This document shows, one piece after another, positions 46,172 through 57,513 of a DNA stretch of 64,000 bases. The position numbers and the translations under genes were made by a program. This stretch comes from Clitopilus passeckerianus (taxonomy: Eukaryota; Basidiomycota; Agaricomycetes; Agaricales; Entolomataceae): NCBI GenBank assembly GCA_944990035.1, contig CALYLX010000066.1:248001-312000 (forward strand). The letters are read 5' to 3'. Position 1 is the stretch's first letter, and the number at the start of each line of letters is the position of its first letter. The notes beneath the pieces are model-generated. The model did not search any database. It was not told where the DNA came from and worked only from the letters and a program-made list of their open reading frames with translations.

Positions 46172-48744
46172 CTAGCCATGAAGTTGTGAACAATTGGCAC
46201 ACATGCCTTGGCCCTGGAATTGACTTTGCTTGAAATTCATACACCCCTTTGCTGTACCGGGAGGAACATCAAAATCGGACACGCTCTCAAACGGAGAACG
46301 ATCTTGACCGATACTACTCATCGAGGATGTCGACTTGATAGACGATTGAGACGACTGATAGGACGGACGAGCAGGGATAGGAGGGGGAGCATGAAGATTC
46401 TGGGCGGTCGTTCGGCGAGGTGGTGGTGGTGGTGGCACCTTCTTTGCCGTATCCGTCGTGCGACGAGGGAGAGGGGGAGGGCTGAGAGGGGAAGCAAGCT
46501 TGTTCTGTGTTATAGAACTTGGAGGTTCGAAATTATCGTCAAAGCTGCTCCGAGTGATTTTGGACCCAGCCAGCATGTCGTCGTCGTCTTCGGCCATACT
46601 GTCGGAGATGCTGACAACGTCGGCAGCAGGACCTCCGTAGAAAGGTGCATGTGCATGATGAGCGGACAATGGTGCTCGTGCAAAGTCTTGGTCATCCAGA
46701 TCGACATCCGTGCTTAACATGGAAGAGCTGTCATCTCTGAGAGCCCTACGGGTGCCATCATCCGCCCGGGATGGTTGCAGAGAATCCTTAGTCCGGGAGA
46801 ATGGCCGCATCGGTAGCGATGGTTTGACCGTCATGACTTCAACATGAGAAGTCGGGAAGAGGGCTCTCTTCCCATTCAATTCACCCATCCACCAGTCGTC
46901 CAGAACCTCGTTAACGACAAGGATCTCGTCGCCGACCTCGAAGACGAGCTCGCCAGACCCACCCTGAAAACTCTCAATAGCCCTAGCAACCTTGCGGTCT
47001 TGAAGGGAGAGTGGCTTCAATATTTTCGAGCCTGGTTTGGGTGAGGTGCCAGCGCTTTGAGATTTGTCCTTTGAAGATGACCTTCGAGTGAGACGGAATG
47101 CTGACGTCCTTTTCGTCGGAGACGTGTTAGCATCATCATTCCCATCACCACGGAATCCCTCATCATCACTAAGGGTGGTGAATTTCTCCTTGTCTTTTAC
47201 TTTCTTGCTTCGTCCAGTCACAGAGCCAAAGGCATCTGAAGCCCAGTCGGCAACGCTGAGTCGTCGAGAAGATTTGTCTTGTTCATCTTTCTCAGCGGAG
47301 GCATCCGTGCTTTCTGATCGCTTGCGGGTGGAAGCACGGGAAGCCGGGCGGGATGGTGGTTTGCTTGCGCTCGAGGGAGTCCTAGCCCGAATGGAAGGAC
47401 GACGGCTGGAGACAGACCGTGTGGCGTGGCCATCCTCTGATACGTCGGCAGCAGAGTGATAGGAATTTATCGAGTGGACGGAGGATTGGGATTGGCTAAA
47501 CGTGTGAGCTGAGCCATTGGTGTGAGCGGTGCGGCTGTATGAATTCCTCGAACTGCTCACAAATGTTAGAAAATGATCCTAGCTATAGCCCAGGTACTCA
47601 CTCTGTGTACCATTCGGCTTTGACATCTCGTAGGACATTAAGATATTGCTCAATGTAGTTGATCTCTAGGTCGAGTACGGTGCTGAGTTCACGAAGTAGA
47701 TCTATTTCGTTCTCCTGGATTCCGTGCATTTGGCCCTGAATTTCGTCCGAGGTCTCCTCACTATGTCATGCTTAGATCAAGCCAGGGCAGAGGTAGCATG
47801 AGCTTACTAGCGTTCCTTACACCGCTCCAGCTCTTCTTCCGCCTCTTTCTCTCCTTCTCCTTCTTGCTGCCCTTAACTTTCTCGAATTTTGCGAAGGCAG
47901 CATCGTAGTTAATCTACGCCTCAGGGTCAGAATGTTCTAGGCAGGGTTCGACAAGAAGCGGACCTGCGACTTTCTAGCTTCTTTCTATTCGCGTCGTACT
48001 CTTTAAATTGTTCCAGGAAATTCTCCAATGAAGTAATGAAAGCATCATTGAAGGAAAGTGCAAAGGCTTCTTGCAATGTGGCAATCTTGCAATGAGCTCT
48101 GCCAAGCTTTGCTAGACATGTACCTGCATTGCTTGGGTCAAACTAGTGATCAATGTCAAGAATTGTCGAGCGTACCGAAGGCAGAATCATCTCCGAATTC
48201 TTCGCCATGCACAATCATGACTATGCCAAGAGCATCAACTGGAAGAAGTTTCCCGACTCGTCCAAAGCCTCATTTCTCTTCTTCTTTGAAAGAGTACGCT
48301 TGTAGGCCTCTGAAGCCGCTACTAACCTGGAATTTGAGGTGGAGGTTCAGAGCTTAAAAGAGCCTCCTATCGCAAGTTGCATACCTAGTCGCCCCATCTC
48401 GGCGAAGTTCAATATCTTTCTCAAGTTCTTTAAAGTCATCAGAAACTGCAGTCTTGTCCTTGGACGAAATGACCTCTCCAGCCCACTGTGGGTCAAAAGT
48501 GGTCTGATCAGCAAAAGTAGCCTACAAATGCCAAAGAAGCCGGTCTACCTGGCGCAGTTTGCCAAGCTATAAGGCTTTAGCTAAAAACAACATCGAGTCT
48601 ATAGTTTCCGGCCACATACCTGCTTGCTAGCCATTTCTCCGAGAGTGTTGAGATGCGTATGTCGTCCTGGAGAGAGGAGGGCTTTGCATGGTCATAGTCC
48701 GTGCCGGGGTCTGCCGAGTTGGGATCAAAGTTTTTATCTTCCAT
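46172..48744 (-). CDS. BAR-SH3 domain adaptor protein
   Basis: ATG 48744 opens MEDKNFDPNSADPGTD. A helical region split over several short introns (48.6-47.6 kb) follows, including SKDKTAVSDDFKELEKDIELRRDGA, a Lys/Glu-rich coiled coil (KKEKERKEAEEELERC) and ENEIDLLRELSTVLDLEINYIEQYLNVLRDVKAEWY. These match the BAR domain of endophilin/Mug137-type proteins. The large last exon (47560-46172) is Ser-rich with an SH3 domain (RKVARAIESFQGGSGELVFEVGDEI ... DDWWMGELNGKRALFPTSHVEV), polyproline stretches (VPPPPPPRR) that SH3 partners could bind, and a C-terminal motif CMNF ... GMCANC. The protein should bend membranes and recruit actin or endocytic factors. Similar BAR-SH3 adaptors act at endocytic sites. 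Exon borders in the BAR part are approximate. Confidence 0.78.
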
Positions 48745-49238
48745 AAAGGGCAATAGATTAGATCGTTAAAGGTGCTGGAAGACCAGTGTGGTTCTCATCT
48801 GTCGGATTCTGTTCAACACCTGTCAGTTGCTATCACTAGATCCAAAAGGGACCTTGCACGTTCTATGAGGGCAGGAGAACCCACGCAGCTCGCCGATCCT
48901 GGCAAATCTTGATTTAGGTACATACCAAGACGGAAACCTTTCGCTTGCAAATTTGTTGCAAATACGCTGAACGGAAGGTGTCCAACACATCGAAAGGCAC
49001 CTTTTCGTTTAACACAACGACAGAAAGTATTTTGCCAAGGCAGTTTCTGTCTTATGACCCTGCATGCAAGATCGGACTAAAGATATGGACAAGCAGAGGC
49101 TGCTATCGTGTCACACAGAAAGATCATTCATGCTGTTTGCTCATAATCATTTGATAGAGTAAAAATAATTGAATAGCCACAGAAAATAACGAGAAACGAC
49201 GGAAACTATAAGGGGGAACCGCAAAACTAGAATGCGAA

Positions 49239-50930
49239 TTATTGCATTCCCCTAGATGCGAGACGCATACCCTCTTGGATTGCCACCGCCTGAAGCAAGG
49301 ATTAGTTTGGAAGATTGTGGTGCATGCCACGATGTACTCACCTCCTCGACCCACGGCAGGCGGAAGAACTCGCTCCTCCTCAGTTCTTCTTGCCTGACAG
49401 TCATACCTTCGCTAGGTCCGCTACCCAGGACAGTCTCCAAATCGCGAGATTGCGATTCCAACCAGGTTTGAGTAAATTTGGCAGGGTCCTCTGCGAAGGA
49501 TTCCAGGAAGGTCCGTTTCAAATAAGAATTGTGTAATGATTGAGCGAGGAGGGCAATCTGCGACCATAGATGTCAATTTTCAAGGTCTGAAAACGAAAGG
49601 CAACGTTCGGCACCTCCTCATCCATTTTGGCGAGCGCCTGGGAGCTTTCCTTGTTCGTTTGGACCATGGCTGTCATGCGACCTTTCAGCATGGTGTCTTC
49701 AGTTTTAACCTCCACGTCCCAGACCTGGTGACGCTCTAGGGGTGGCTGTGAAGGATCAATGATGTAGTGCAGAACAACTGGGTCTGGAGCTACAAGGTAT
49801 CGGTTTACAAGCTCAGGTAGCTTCTGGAAGTGGATACTTTCAGCACCGAAAAGCTGAAATAGGATGATTGAATAAATATAAATCATTGAACCAATGTGGT
49901 ACTTTACCGGTCTAAGTGCATCATCTGCGCGAACGACACGTCGATCGTCCTTGTCTTGAAGACCCTGGAGTTTAATGTAATTCCATAACGCTTGAATCAC
50001 GCCTATTCTGCTTTCTTCCTTGATACCCAGTACATTTCCTATTCGAAGTCAATCCGAAGCCTTCCAAATAAATTTGACCCACACACCAAGTTCGCCAACA
50101 ACCTTGAACTGTTCGGGGAAATGGTCCAGATACATCACTATGCGGATGTTGGTGGGCTGGTCGCCTGTTCTTCTAACTGTAAAGCCATCCAGAGGGGGGT
50201 TATGATGACCTGCGGCCCGTGGCCACTACAGAGACGCGTTAAAAAGCATAATATTGTTGGGACAACGAACGAACTTCGACAATGTTTCCTTCAGGGTAGA
50301 CTTGAGTGTCGCGATCAAGCTCTATTACCATTCGTTTTATGAGGGAGGAAAACTTCTTTGGTGTTCCTTTATCGCGCGCTCTCGCACCTGGAGGCTATGA
50401 TTCAACGTCAACCAACGTGCAACTTCCTCGTTCAATAGTTTTGATAAACTCGCACCTCCAGTAGACGACCTTCAAGTTTAAATTGCCACGCAGGGATACC
50501 CTCTCCCGTGTCAAAATTCGGAGCTATTTCTGCTCCAGTTTGCCATACTTGCCCTGATACGGTATGGCTAAGGAACAACCTCAGTGTTCGTGTCGCCTGT
50601 GGGGAACACCTGAATTGCGCGTTAAACACCTAGAAAGACCATTGCGTACTGTTGGGGTCCTCGATAAAGCATCCTGGATCTCAGCTCTCTTTCTCATCAT
50701 TGTCCAGTCTAGTTTTCTTTCCATTTCCAACAGGTCCTGGTACATTTGGGAGTCCTGTGCGAAATCGGGGTTACGTAGAATGACATTTGGAATATTCTTG
50801 TCTGTAAGCTTTCTCTTTCTAGAAAGTCCAATAGAACTGTCGTTAGAGGGATTCAATCTCGTTTGGTTATCATGTTCGCGTACTTTGCTGCCTTTGGTCC
50901 ATCCATTGCTGGTCGAAAGTTCCTGTCACG
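49239..50930 (-). CDS. SWI/SNF-type remodeller subunit, SMARCD/Snf12/Rsc6 family (SWIB domain)
   Basis: Recognised by alignment of several exons with the SMARCD pattern. KRKLTDKNIPNVILRNPDFAQDSQMYQDLLEMERKLDWTMMRKRAEIQDAL is the N-terminal conserved block. LRLFLSHTVSG and IPAWQFKLEGRLLEV follow. Then the SWIB domain: VIQALWNYIKLQGLQDKDDRRVVRADDALRPVFGAESIHFQKLPELVNRYL. The C-terminal coiled part is SLHNSYLKRTFLESFAEDPAKFTQTWLESQSRDLETVLG and ends RLASRGMQ at 49239. The 5' exon is unresolved: an acceptor (GTGACAG) near 50936 leads to ELSTSNGWTKG, but no ATG-bearing exon is clear upstream. Whether it belongs to SWI/SNF or RSC cannot be told, as both fungal paralogues share this layout. Confidence 0.82.
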
Positions 50931-50944
50931 TCTTAATGTGACAT

Positions 50945-52976
50945 TCAACATCATGATTGTCACGCTTGCTCTCTATTCAACATTTCCGCAAACGCTGCAG
51001 TGGCATTCAACCAACAGTCAAGAACACTAGCTTTTCGATCATGATCTGCTGTCAGTAAAAACAGAGCCTCCGAAAGGAGAAACATTGTACTTTCAATGAA
51101 TTAGTTTTCTACCGACCCATTCTATGCTTGCACTGGATTCTTCTATTGGACTGCAACTCACTCCGATAACGGATTCTTTTTTCTTCTTCGCCAGTCCACC
51201 AAACTGGCTTCCTCACGAAGTCCGACCCAACTCTTCAAAGCTTGAGCTTGAGTTTCACCCGTTTAGTACTTTCGAGCTGACTACGGCGGACTACTACACC
51301 TGAAGTCATGTTCAAGGTGTCCCTCACGATGAAAACCACAGAAATCAAAGTGATTGCGCTCTTAGAGTCAATCTGACGAATCTAATTCATCGAATCGCTG
51401 TCTAATCGCCGGTTTTACTGTATTCATCGGACTCAAGATGGGGCTCTGGCCGGTCTCCTACGTCTTCTGAATTGTGCAGGATCTGCAAAACTTACCAGGA
51501 TGGCATTTGCCTATTCATCGTTGTCTAAACCCACACCATGCTAACCTATATCGAGCGATACCGGCTTAGCAGGAGTGCGACAATGTTAAGGACGTTTGTG
51601 CTTCTATCAATCACGTCCTTTTCGGAGGGCTCGCGGAGTACAATGTGCACCATTCTGTGGAGCTCACCCTGACCCAACGCCATGATCATCCGCTCTTTGG
51701 AGATGGCACATTTTCTCAAAGTTCTTGTCTCAAGGGAGGCCTGTGCGCCATCCGGAAGTATTGCCGTTTTATGTTTGCTATCTTACCGCTGTAACCTGGG
51801 CATACTGAGCATAGACTCGAGTTTTGGAAAGGAACGTCTGAGCCTCCCAAGGCCGGTTCTGTAACTTCCGTTGACAGTTGAGGCTGCCGATCTGCCCTGA
51901 CTGACATCCGCTGTCACAGACCTCGTCATGCAGCATGTGCCACGGGGCCCGAGCTGAAGGCTCGGATCGTCAAAGTTTGAGTGCCTCTACTCGTTGCCTC
52001 GTAAGCTCGAGCAGTAGGCGGATCAGGAGGGAGGAATAAGGCAGACGCAAATAGATTGCTAGTAATGACCGCAAAAATTTTGCGCTAGGCCAGAAGTAGT
52101 GACGTTCAAAGCTATCCACACAAGCCAGACTCCGTTGACTACCAAGTGGGTATCAACGTGAGGAGGATTGTCGCTTTGACAGATCCTCCTTTGGAGACCC
52201 CGCATTACGCGTGGTAGCGTCCTGCAATTCATCTCGCTGACTAAGCAACGCGATCTGTCCATGGTTCTGCAGCAACGCGTCAGGGTCTCACGGTCAAGAT
52301 TGTCAGTTGCTGTCAAAGTCTGCACCTCTTGCAATTCTCCGAAAAGCAGCGAAATCTATCCGAGTACGGAATATGGACCGGCTTGACACGATTTGAGGGA
52401 GAAAACACCGTCTGTCTTGCGGGTTCGCGAACAGATGATACCACGCGAGCACCACGCGAGAGTTTTGGCTACAGCTTCGGTAAAATGAAAATAGCGCTTG
52501 GATGTAGACTTGGATGATCAAAGAGGTGCGAAGTTGAAGACGCTAAACTTAGTATATTCATTCCCTAAAAATATTACTCGTAAAGCTACAGATATAACGG
52601 TGAAACTGAGATACCTGGCGAACTTCACACTTCTGCCCTCAGGTTCTCTCAAAGGTCTTTGAACATAAGAAACAGCACGAATCTCGGACCTCGGAACGCT
52701 GTCATATCTTCAAATTTCAATGGTGGGTATGTTGTCACTTCTGCCTATGTGTCTGGCTGTCGCTTCTAAGCGAGCTATGGCTATTGGCTGCTGTGATATG
52801 TCGACTCTTTTGGCTTTCTGAACGGGTCGCGATGCCTAATTGCTGAGAGACACATGAGTATTCTGCCTTCGGCAAGCTGCTTTGCACCTCTTGTCTTGTC
52901 GCAAGAGCTTTTCATTTTGCTCTTCGCCACTCAGTTTTCCGCTGGATTGCTCTACAGTTTTCGAGTGTAAGAGCTT
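50945..52976. other. Gene-free stretch upstream of S12 hydrolase copy C
   Basis: About 2 kb. The near end should contain the missing first exon of the SMARCD-type gene. Frames at 51682-51864, 52059-52334 and 52912-53148 are short and lack domains. No repeat, tRNA or transposon part was seen. Confidence 0.45.
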
Positions 52977-53049
52977 TTGAGGATAAAATGGAGCAGACTT
53001 TGCAGATCATCCCTATCAGCCCTCGCCACTTCACCAATTTTCTCCTGCG

Positions 53050-55230
53050 ATGCGTCTGCAAACTCTCTAGCTCTTCTTCCGTATTATCTTGCCGCTCAGG
53101 GCGCGTCTCTACCTTCACAGTCCTCGGACCAGGACAATCGCTACGCATCGGTACTAGACGCCCAGACAGACGCTTTCATTAACAAAGTCCTTAGGGATTG
53201 GAGATCACCTGGGGGGGTCGGTGTCGCCTTCGTTCGAAAGAACGAGAAAGGGGAATGGGTCAACGTGGAAACAAAAGGCTACGGTAGAGCCAACGTTCAG
53301 GGTGACAAGGTCACTGAGAACACGACGTTCGAAATCGCGTCGAACTCCAAAGTAGGTGAACATAACTACAGGTACAGGCTCTGTCTTACGCATATACTCC
53401 CAGCTGTTCACAGCCGTCGCAACTGGCCTCTTGGTAAACAATGCATCGTTATCCCCTCGATTGACATGGGATTCCAAGCTCAAGGATTTCATTCCCGGAC
53501 TCAACCTAACCGACCCTGTAACAAACAGGGAGGCGAACCTGGTGGATCTAGGCTCCCACCGTACTGGTTATCCTCGCCATGAGTTCTCTTATCGTTACTC
53601 GGACTCTGTGCCGGATCTCGTAGGCCCTGCCTCCCTCTCATGACTGTGCCTTTCTGAAGCGGGTAATTCCCTCTAGCTCAACAAAATGCACTACCACAGG
53701 CAGTCATACGAATTCCGTAATCTCTGGCAATACAATAACAACATGTACACCGTCCTGTCTTGGCTCCCTACGGCAATCATGGGCCAAAACTTTGCGCGTT
53801 ACGTCAAGCAACATATTTTCGAACCACTCAATTTAACTTCAACAACATATTCCTATGAGCTTGCCAACAAGGATGGCCTCCGAGCCAGTGGAATGGCCAG
53901 ACAGGGCATCGACTACTATGGAGAAGATCCCTTCGCTGGAACGCCCCAGCCAACTGAATACTGGACTTCAAAGACAGGAGGAGAGGATGGCAGCGGTAAG
54001 GCTTCGCCTAGTGTTCCTGCTACCGGATCATGCTCACCCCAAATGTCATCAGTCCTTGCTGGCTCTGGTGGTGTCATTACGAACGCAGTGGACATGGTAA
54101 GCGATACGCTGAGGTATCCACCCGCGAGTAAAACCTGACAAAATTCCAGGCAAAATGGTTGCAGACCTTGCTGTTGAACGGCAAACATCCATTGACGGGT
54201 GAAGTTGTCATCCCCCCTGATGTGTTGCCCAAGTTGGCACAGGCCAACACTATCCAGTCGCTCAATCCGTACGTTGAATGCGAGATATAACGATGACTGT
54301 CTCTGAATTTTCACAGCGCTTTCCCCGAAGAGTCCTCTATTATCTATGGCTTTGCCCAGACACAAATTACCTACCGTGGCCATTTGATCATTGAGCACCC
54401 TGGTTTCATCAGAGGTGAGCAAAGCTGCATTGCTATCCGTAGTGCAACACATCCTTAATCCATTACCAGGGTTCAACTCCCAGATCAGCCGCCTGCCAAA
54501 TGACAATTTCGGAGTTGCTGTTTTGACCAATGACCATGATTATGGGAAGACAACCTCGCAGATCATCAAGTACTACATCATGGATCGCGCCCTTGGTCTT
54601 GAGCCGATTGATTGGAATAGCCGCCTGAAGGCACAAAAGTCCACCCCTCCGACTGCTGCTACCCCACGTCCGGATAATGCAAGCCTTCCCGATGCAGATT
54701 TCGCCGCTTTCACCGGCATGTATGAGAACATGGGCTATGGAAAATTCGAGCTGTGCCTCGTGCAGCCTCCGAACCCCGACCAAACAGAAAGTTGCAAGGA
54801 GCTTGCTGACAGCATCCCAGCCATTCTTCCTGGTTCCATTCGGCCTGGTATCCCGACATACTTTGGTTCCTTCGACAGCCCATGGTTCACCCACATGAGG
54901 ATGGAACATTTCAACGGTAACATTTTCAACATTACTCTTCTCGTCAGCACGGTGAGTTCTCTCTTGGTTGAAAAATCAGCTTTGCAGTCCCTCAACCTCA
55001 CCTTTTAGGCTACCGGGGATGAAAATGAGCCTTACTGGACCTTTAACGACCGACACGCCAGCGATAACCTGCAAGTTGCAGAGACTGAATTTGCCAACGG
55101 GAAATATGGCATAGGAATGGCCGGCCTTTGGTCTGGTGTCTGGGACGGCGGTGCACCGGTCACTCCCAAGCCTAAAGGGAACACTCCCCACGAGCGCGCA
55201 GAGTTCTACTGGGATAAGAAGGACAACTGA
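53050..55230 (+). CDS. Serine hydrolase, beta-lactamase/S12 family, copy C, with frameshifted signal peptide
   Basis: The body is intact: NRYASVLDAQTDAFINKVL, the nucleophile motif SNSK, WQYNNNMY (Y-x-N), VVIPPDVLPKLAQANTIQS, IIEHPGFIRGFNSQISRLP and TPKPKGNTPHERAEFYW, ending at 55230. Compared with copies A and B, the expected start ATGCGTCTGCAA at 53050 runs into TAG six codons later, because one base is missing in the signal-peptide codons. The conserved LLPYYL then continues in the next frame. No ATG in that frame exists upstream (the nearest open start is TTG at 52977). It also has one extra intron at 54097-54149, inside the codons for VDM/AKW, that A and B lack. The product is therefore either a pseudogene, made from a non-ATG start without a normal signal peptide, or rescued by an unseen upstream exon. 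Confidence 0.78.
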
Positions 55231-55342
55231 CTGAAACCACCCCTTAGACGATGAACGACCTAACGAACCACCCACGAACAAAACGCATCTACCCACATAG
55301 AGTTCTCCCAGCATTCAACAATTAGACATAGAACATCACATT

Positions 55343-55387
55343 GCATATTTCACATCTTCATCGCATATTTCACATCTTCATCGCATA
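55343..55387. repeat. Tandem repeat, 20-base unit, 2.25 copies
   Basis: The unit GCATATTTCACATCTTCATC occurs at 55343-55362 and 55363-55382 without mismatch, followed by GCATA. It lies in the short convergent gap between copy C and RTT106, probably in 3' UTR sequence. No function is suggested. Confidence 0.8.
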
Positions 55388-55479
55388 GACATACATAGAC
55401 GTTAGCATCGTAGAGCACGAGCAACACCACCAAAATGATTACTACTCTCCAGTTCATGCACAAAACCATCTTTACAGAG

Positions 55480-57034
55480 TTAATCATCAAGTTCATCCTG
55501 TTCCATCTCATCATCTAGATCTCCTTGTGCATCGCTCATGCCCCCGTTTGACTCCATCATATCCTCCTCGACCATGCCTGCTACCATGTCGATAACAGCG
55601 CGGGACATTTTTGGCATCGCCCCGGCTTGTAGAAGAGGATGATGCTCAGGCTTCAATTCCTGCACGTCATCGTCACCATCTTTGTCTGCGCTACCCTCTG
55701 CGTCATCTTCCCCTTCGGCATCCTCGTCTCCGGATTCTTCGTCAGACGACGACGAGGTCGCGGAACCACCGTCGGATTCGGAATCCGGCTGGAAGTTGTC
55801 GTCTTCCTCGTCGGACTCATCGTTAGCTGCAGCTGCGGCTGCAGGTCCACTAGACCTTGAAGCAGGTGCTTGCTTCTTTCCAAACGAATGACGGTGCGCC
55901 CTCGTCCATGCGTCAATCCCTGGTCGTTCTCTGGCATCAACCATTCCGAATTCGGATTCGATCCCGAAGTCATCCCCGTCTTCTTCACTAGCATTATCTT
56001 TCCTCGTCAATACAACCGTGAGGGTACGTTGACCGCTGGCCCCGCCAACTACGCGAATGGCCTCAGATTTGGGTATGAGGTCTTCAACCGGCCAGAATTC
56101 GCACGGTTTGCTTTCACCCCAAAGGATGCCTTCTCTGGAGAACCAGAGACTACCGACTTTGGCTCCGCGGTATGCTTCCACGCCTGGTATGCCATCTTCA
56201 CTGGCACTTACACCGGTGGTGATACCTGTGCAAGCGCTCTTGAATACATCAGGTTTGGGCTCGATGAGATGGATACCAAGATGTGACAGGAACGTCTTAA
56301 GGGTGGAATACGTCTCGGTTCCTTTCGGGATAGTTGTGGAAGTGGGTTGAGGGGTGGTATGGTCGGTGGTTACCAAAGGTGTTGATGTCAGGCGTCCAAG
56401 CCAAATATAATTTGTTGGTTCGCAGCAGTCGCGTTTGCCTGCTTATTACCGCGATCTGAAGTGTCGTCTGGTAGGATGATGACGGTCCAATGTGCTTTTG
56501 TCTTGCCACGGGTGGGGACGAGGAATGCACGCGTTAATGTGGAGAGGGAGATGCTGCTTTCGATGGCGTTGCTCGTGGGATGAATAAATCGAATGGAGTG
56601 TTTGTGGATTAGGATATTGACCTTCTTCCTGACGGGGAAGAGGCAGATACTGATTGCAAAGCATAGACAGGCGGGTCATCGGCCAATGAAAGGGTGAGTT
56701 CCTGAGGTTCCGATGGTTTCTGCTTTTTGGATGCCTGAGGCTGGCTATCATTGATTGCATCGTCCTCGCGTTGCCTTTTGGAAGAGGAAGATGACGCCTT
56801 CCCACTCAGTTCATTCAGAATATCAATAGTAGCCTGTTGCTGTGTAGACCATTGAGCATGCATGTTGGTTGATGCATTTGGGCCACAGTCGGCACCAGTG
56901 ACAAACCTGATTACGGTGTCAAGAGTGTGTTCCGCAGAATCATCTGAAGAGCTGCATAAAGTTCGCAGGCTTGCAGCGAGTTCCGTCGGTAGAGATGGTA
57001 GAATGGCGCGTAAATATGATATTTCTGGAGGCAT
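55480..57034 (-). CDS. RTT106: Rtt106-type histone chaperone
   Basis: ATG 57034 gives MPPEISYLRAILPSLPTELA, an N-terminal helical dimerisation-type region. After a linker with a basic patch (SKRQREDD, SKKQKP) comes the first PH-like half (LTLSLADDPPVYALQSVSAS, VNILIHKHSIRFIHPT and, after an intron, HWTVIILPDDTSD). The second half is in the last large exon (STLKTFLSHLGIHLIEPK, VEAYRGAKVGSLWFSREGILWGESKPCEFW). The C-terminus is a long acidic tail (NDESDEEDDNF, DEESGDEDAEGED) typical of histone chaperones. Rtt106 binds H3-H4 acetylated on H3K56 and deposits it during replication and at silenced regions. The double-PH layout also occurs in Pob3/SSRP1, but the N-terminal dimerisation part and the length (about 480 residues) fit Rtt106. 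Confidence 0.82.
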
Positions 57035-57513
57035 GATTCCAAGATTTGGCCGAATGCAAGAAAGGTCTGCTTATTCGTGCAATGATACAAATGAGATGCT
57101 AGTGGGTGTGGTTAGCCCCACACCTGCCTTACAAATGGGCAGCTCTCACCGTTATTTTCCTTTTTTATCTTCTTTTTTGTCCCTAGATATTACTGAAACC
57201 GTGTTAGGGAGCCCAGGGTAAGAGCAAGCGTGCACCACGACAATACAAGTCGCAAAGAAAGGTTCAATTCGAGTGGCGGTGAACTTGAGGTGACTTCAGG
57301 TTTTTGACACCCATGTTCACTGAAGATTTGGGTAAAAAGACTGCCCTGTTTCAACATTTTTGCCTTTCATTGTTCAGTAGCCGTTCAATTTTCGAAGCAA
57401 TTTTTTTCTGGCAAATTCTTCGCATTTTACGGAGGCAATATCGAGATGATAAATGGAGTTAGCAAGCAGACGCCAAAGAGAGCCAAACTAACAATCGCGT
57501 CCGACCAAGTGTC
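57035..57513. promoter_or_regulatory. Divergent promoter of RTT106 and pseudouridine synthase, with a 7-bp hairpin
   Basis: About 480 bases between two divergent starts. A perfect inverted repeat GGTGTGG-TTAGCC-CCACACC lies at 57105-57124, close to the RTT106 side. T-rich tracts (TTTTTTATCTTC, TTTTTTTCTGG) follow. No TATA box is obvious. The hairpin could be a binding site for a dimeric factor; that is inference. Confidence 0.45.

Noticed and set aside
52977..53182. Upstream start for S12 hydrolase copy C
   Set aside because: The in-frame candidate at 52977 is TTG, and the ATG at 52988 is in another frame, so neither gives a normal start.
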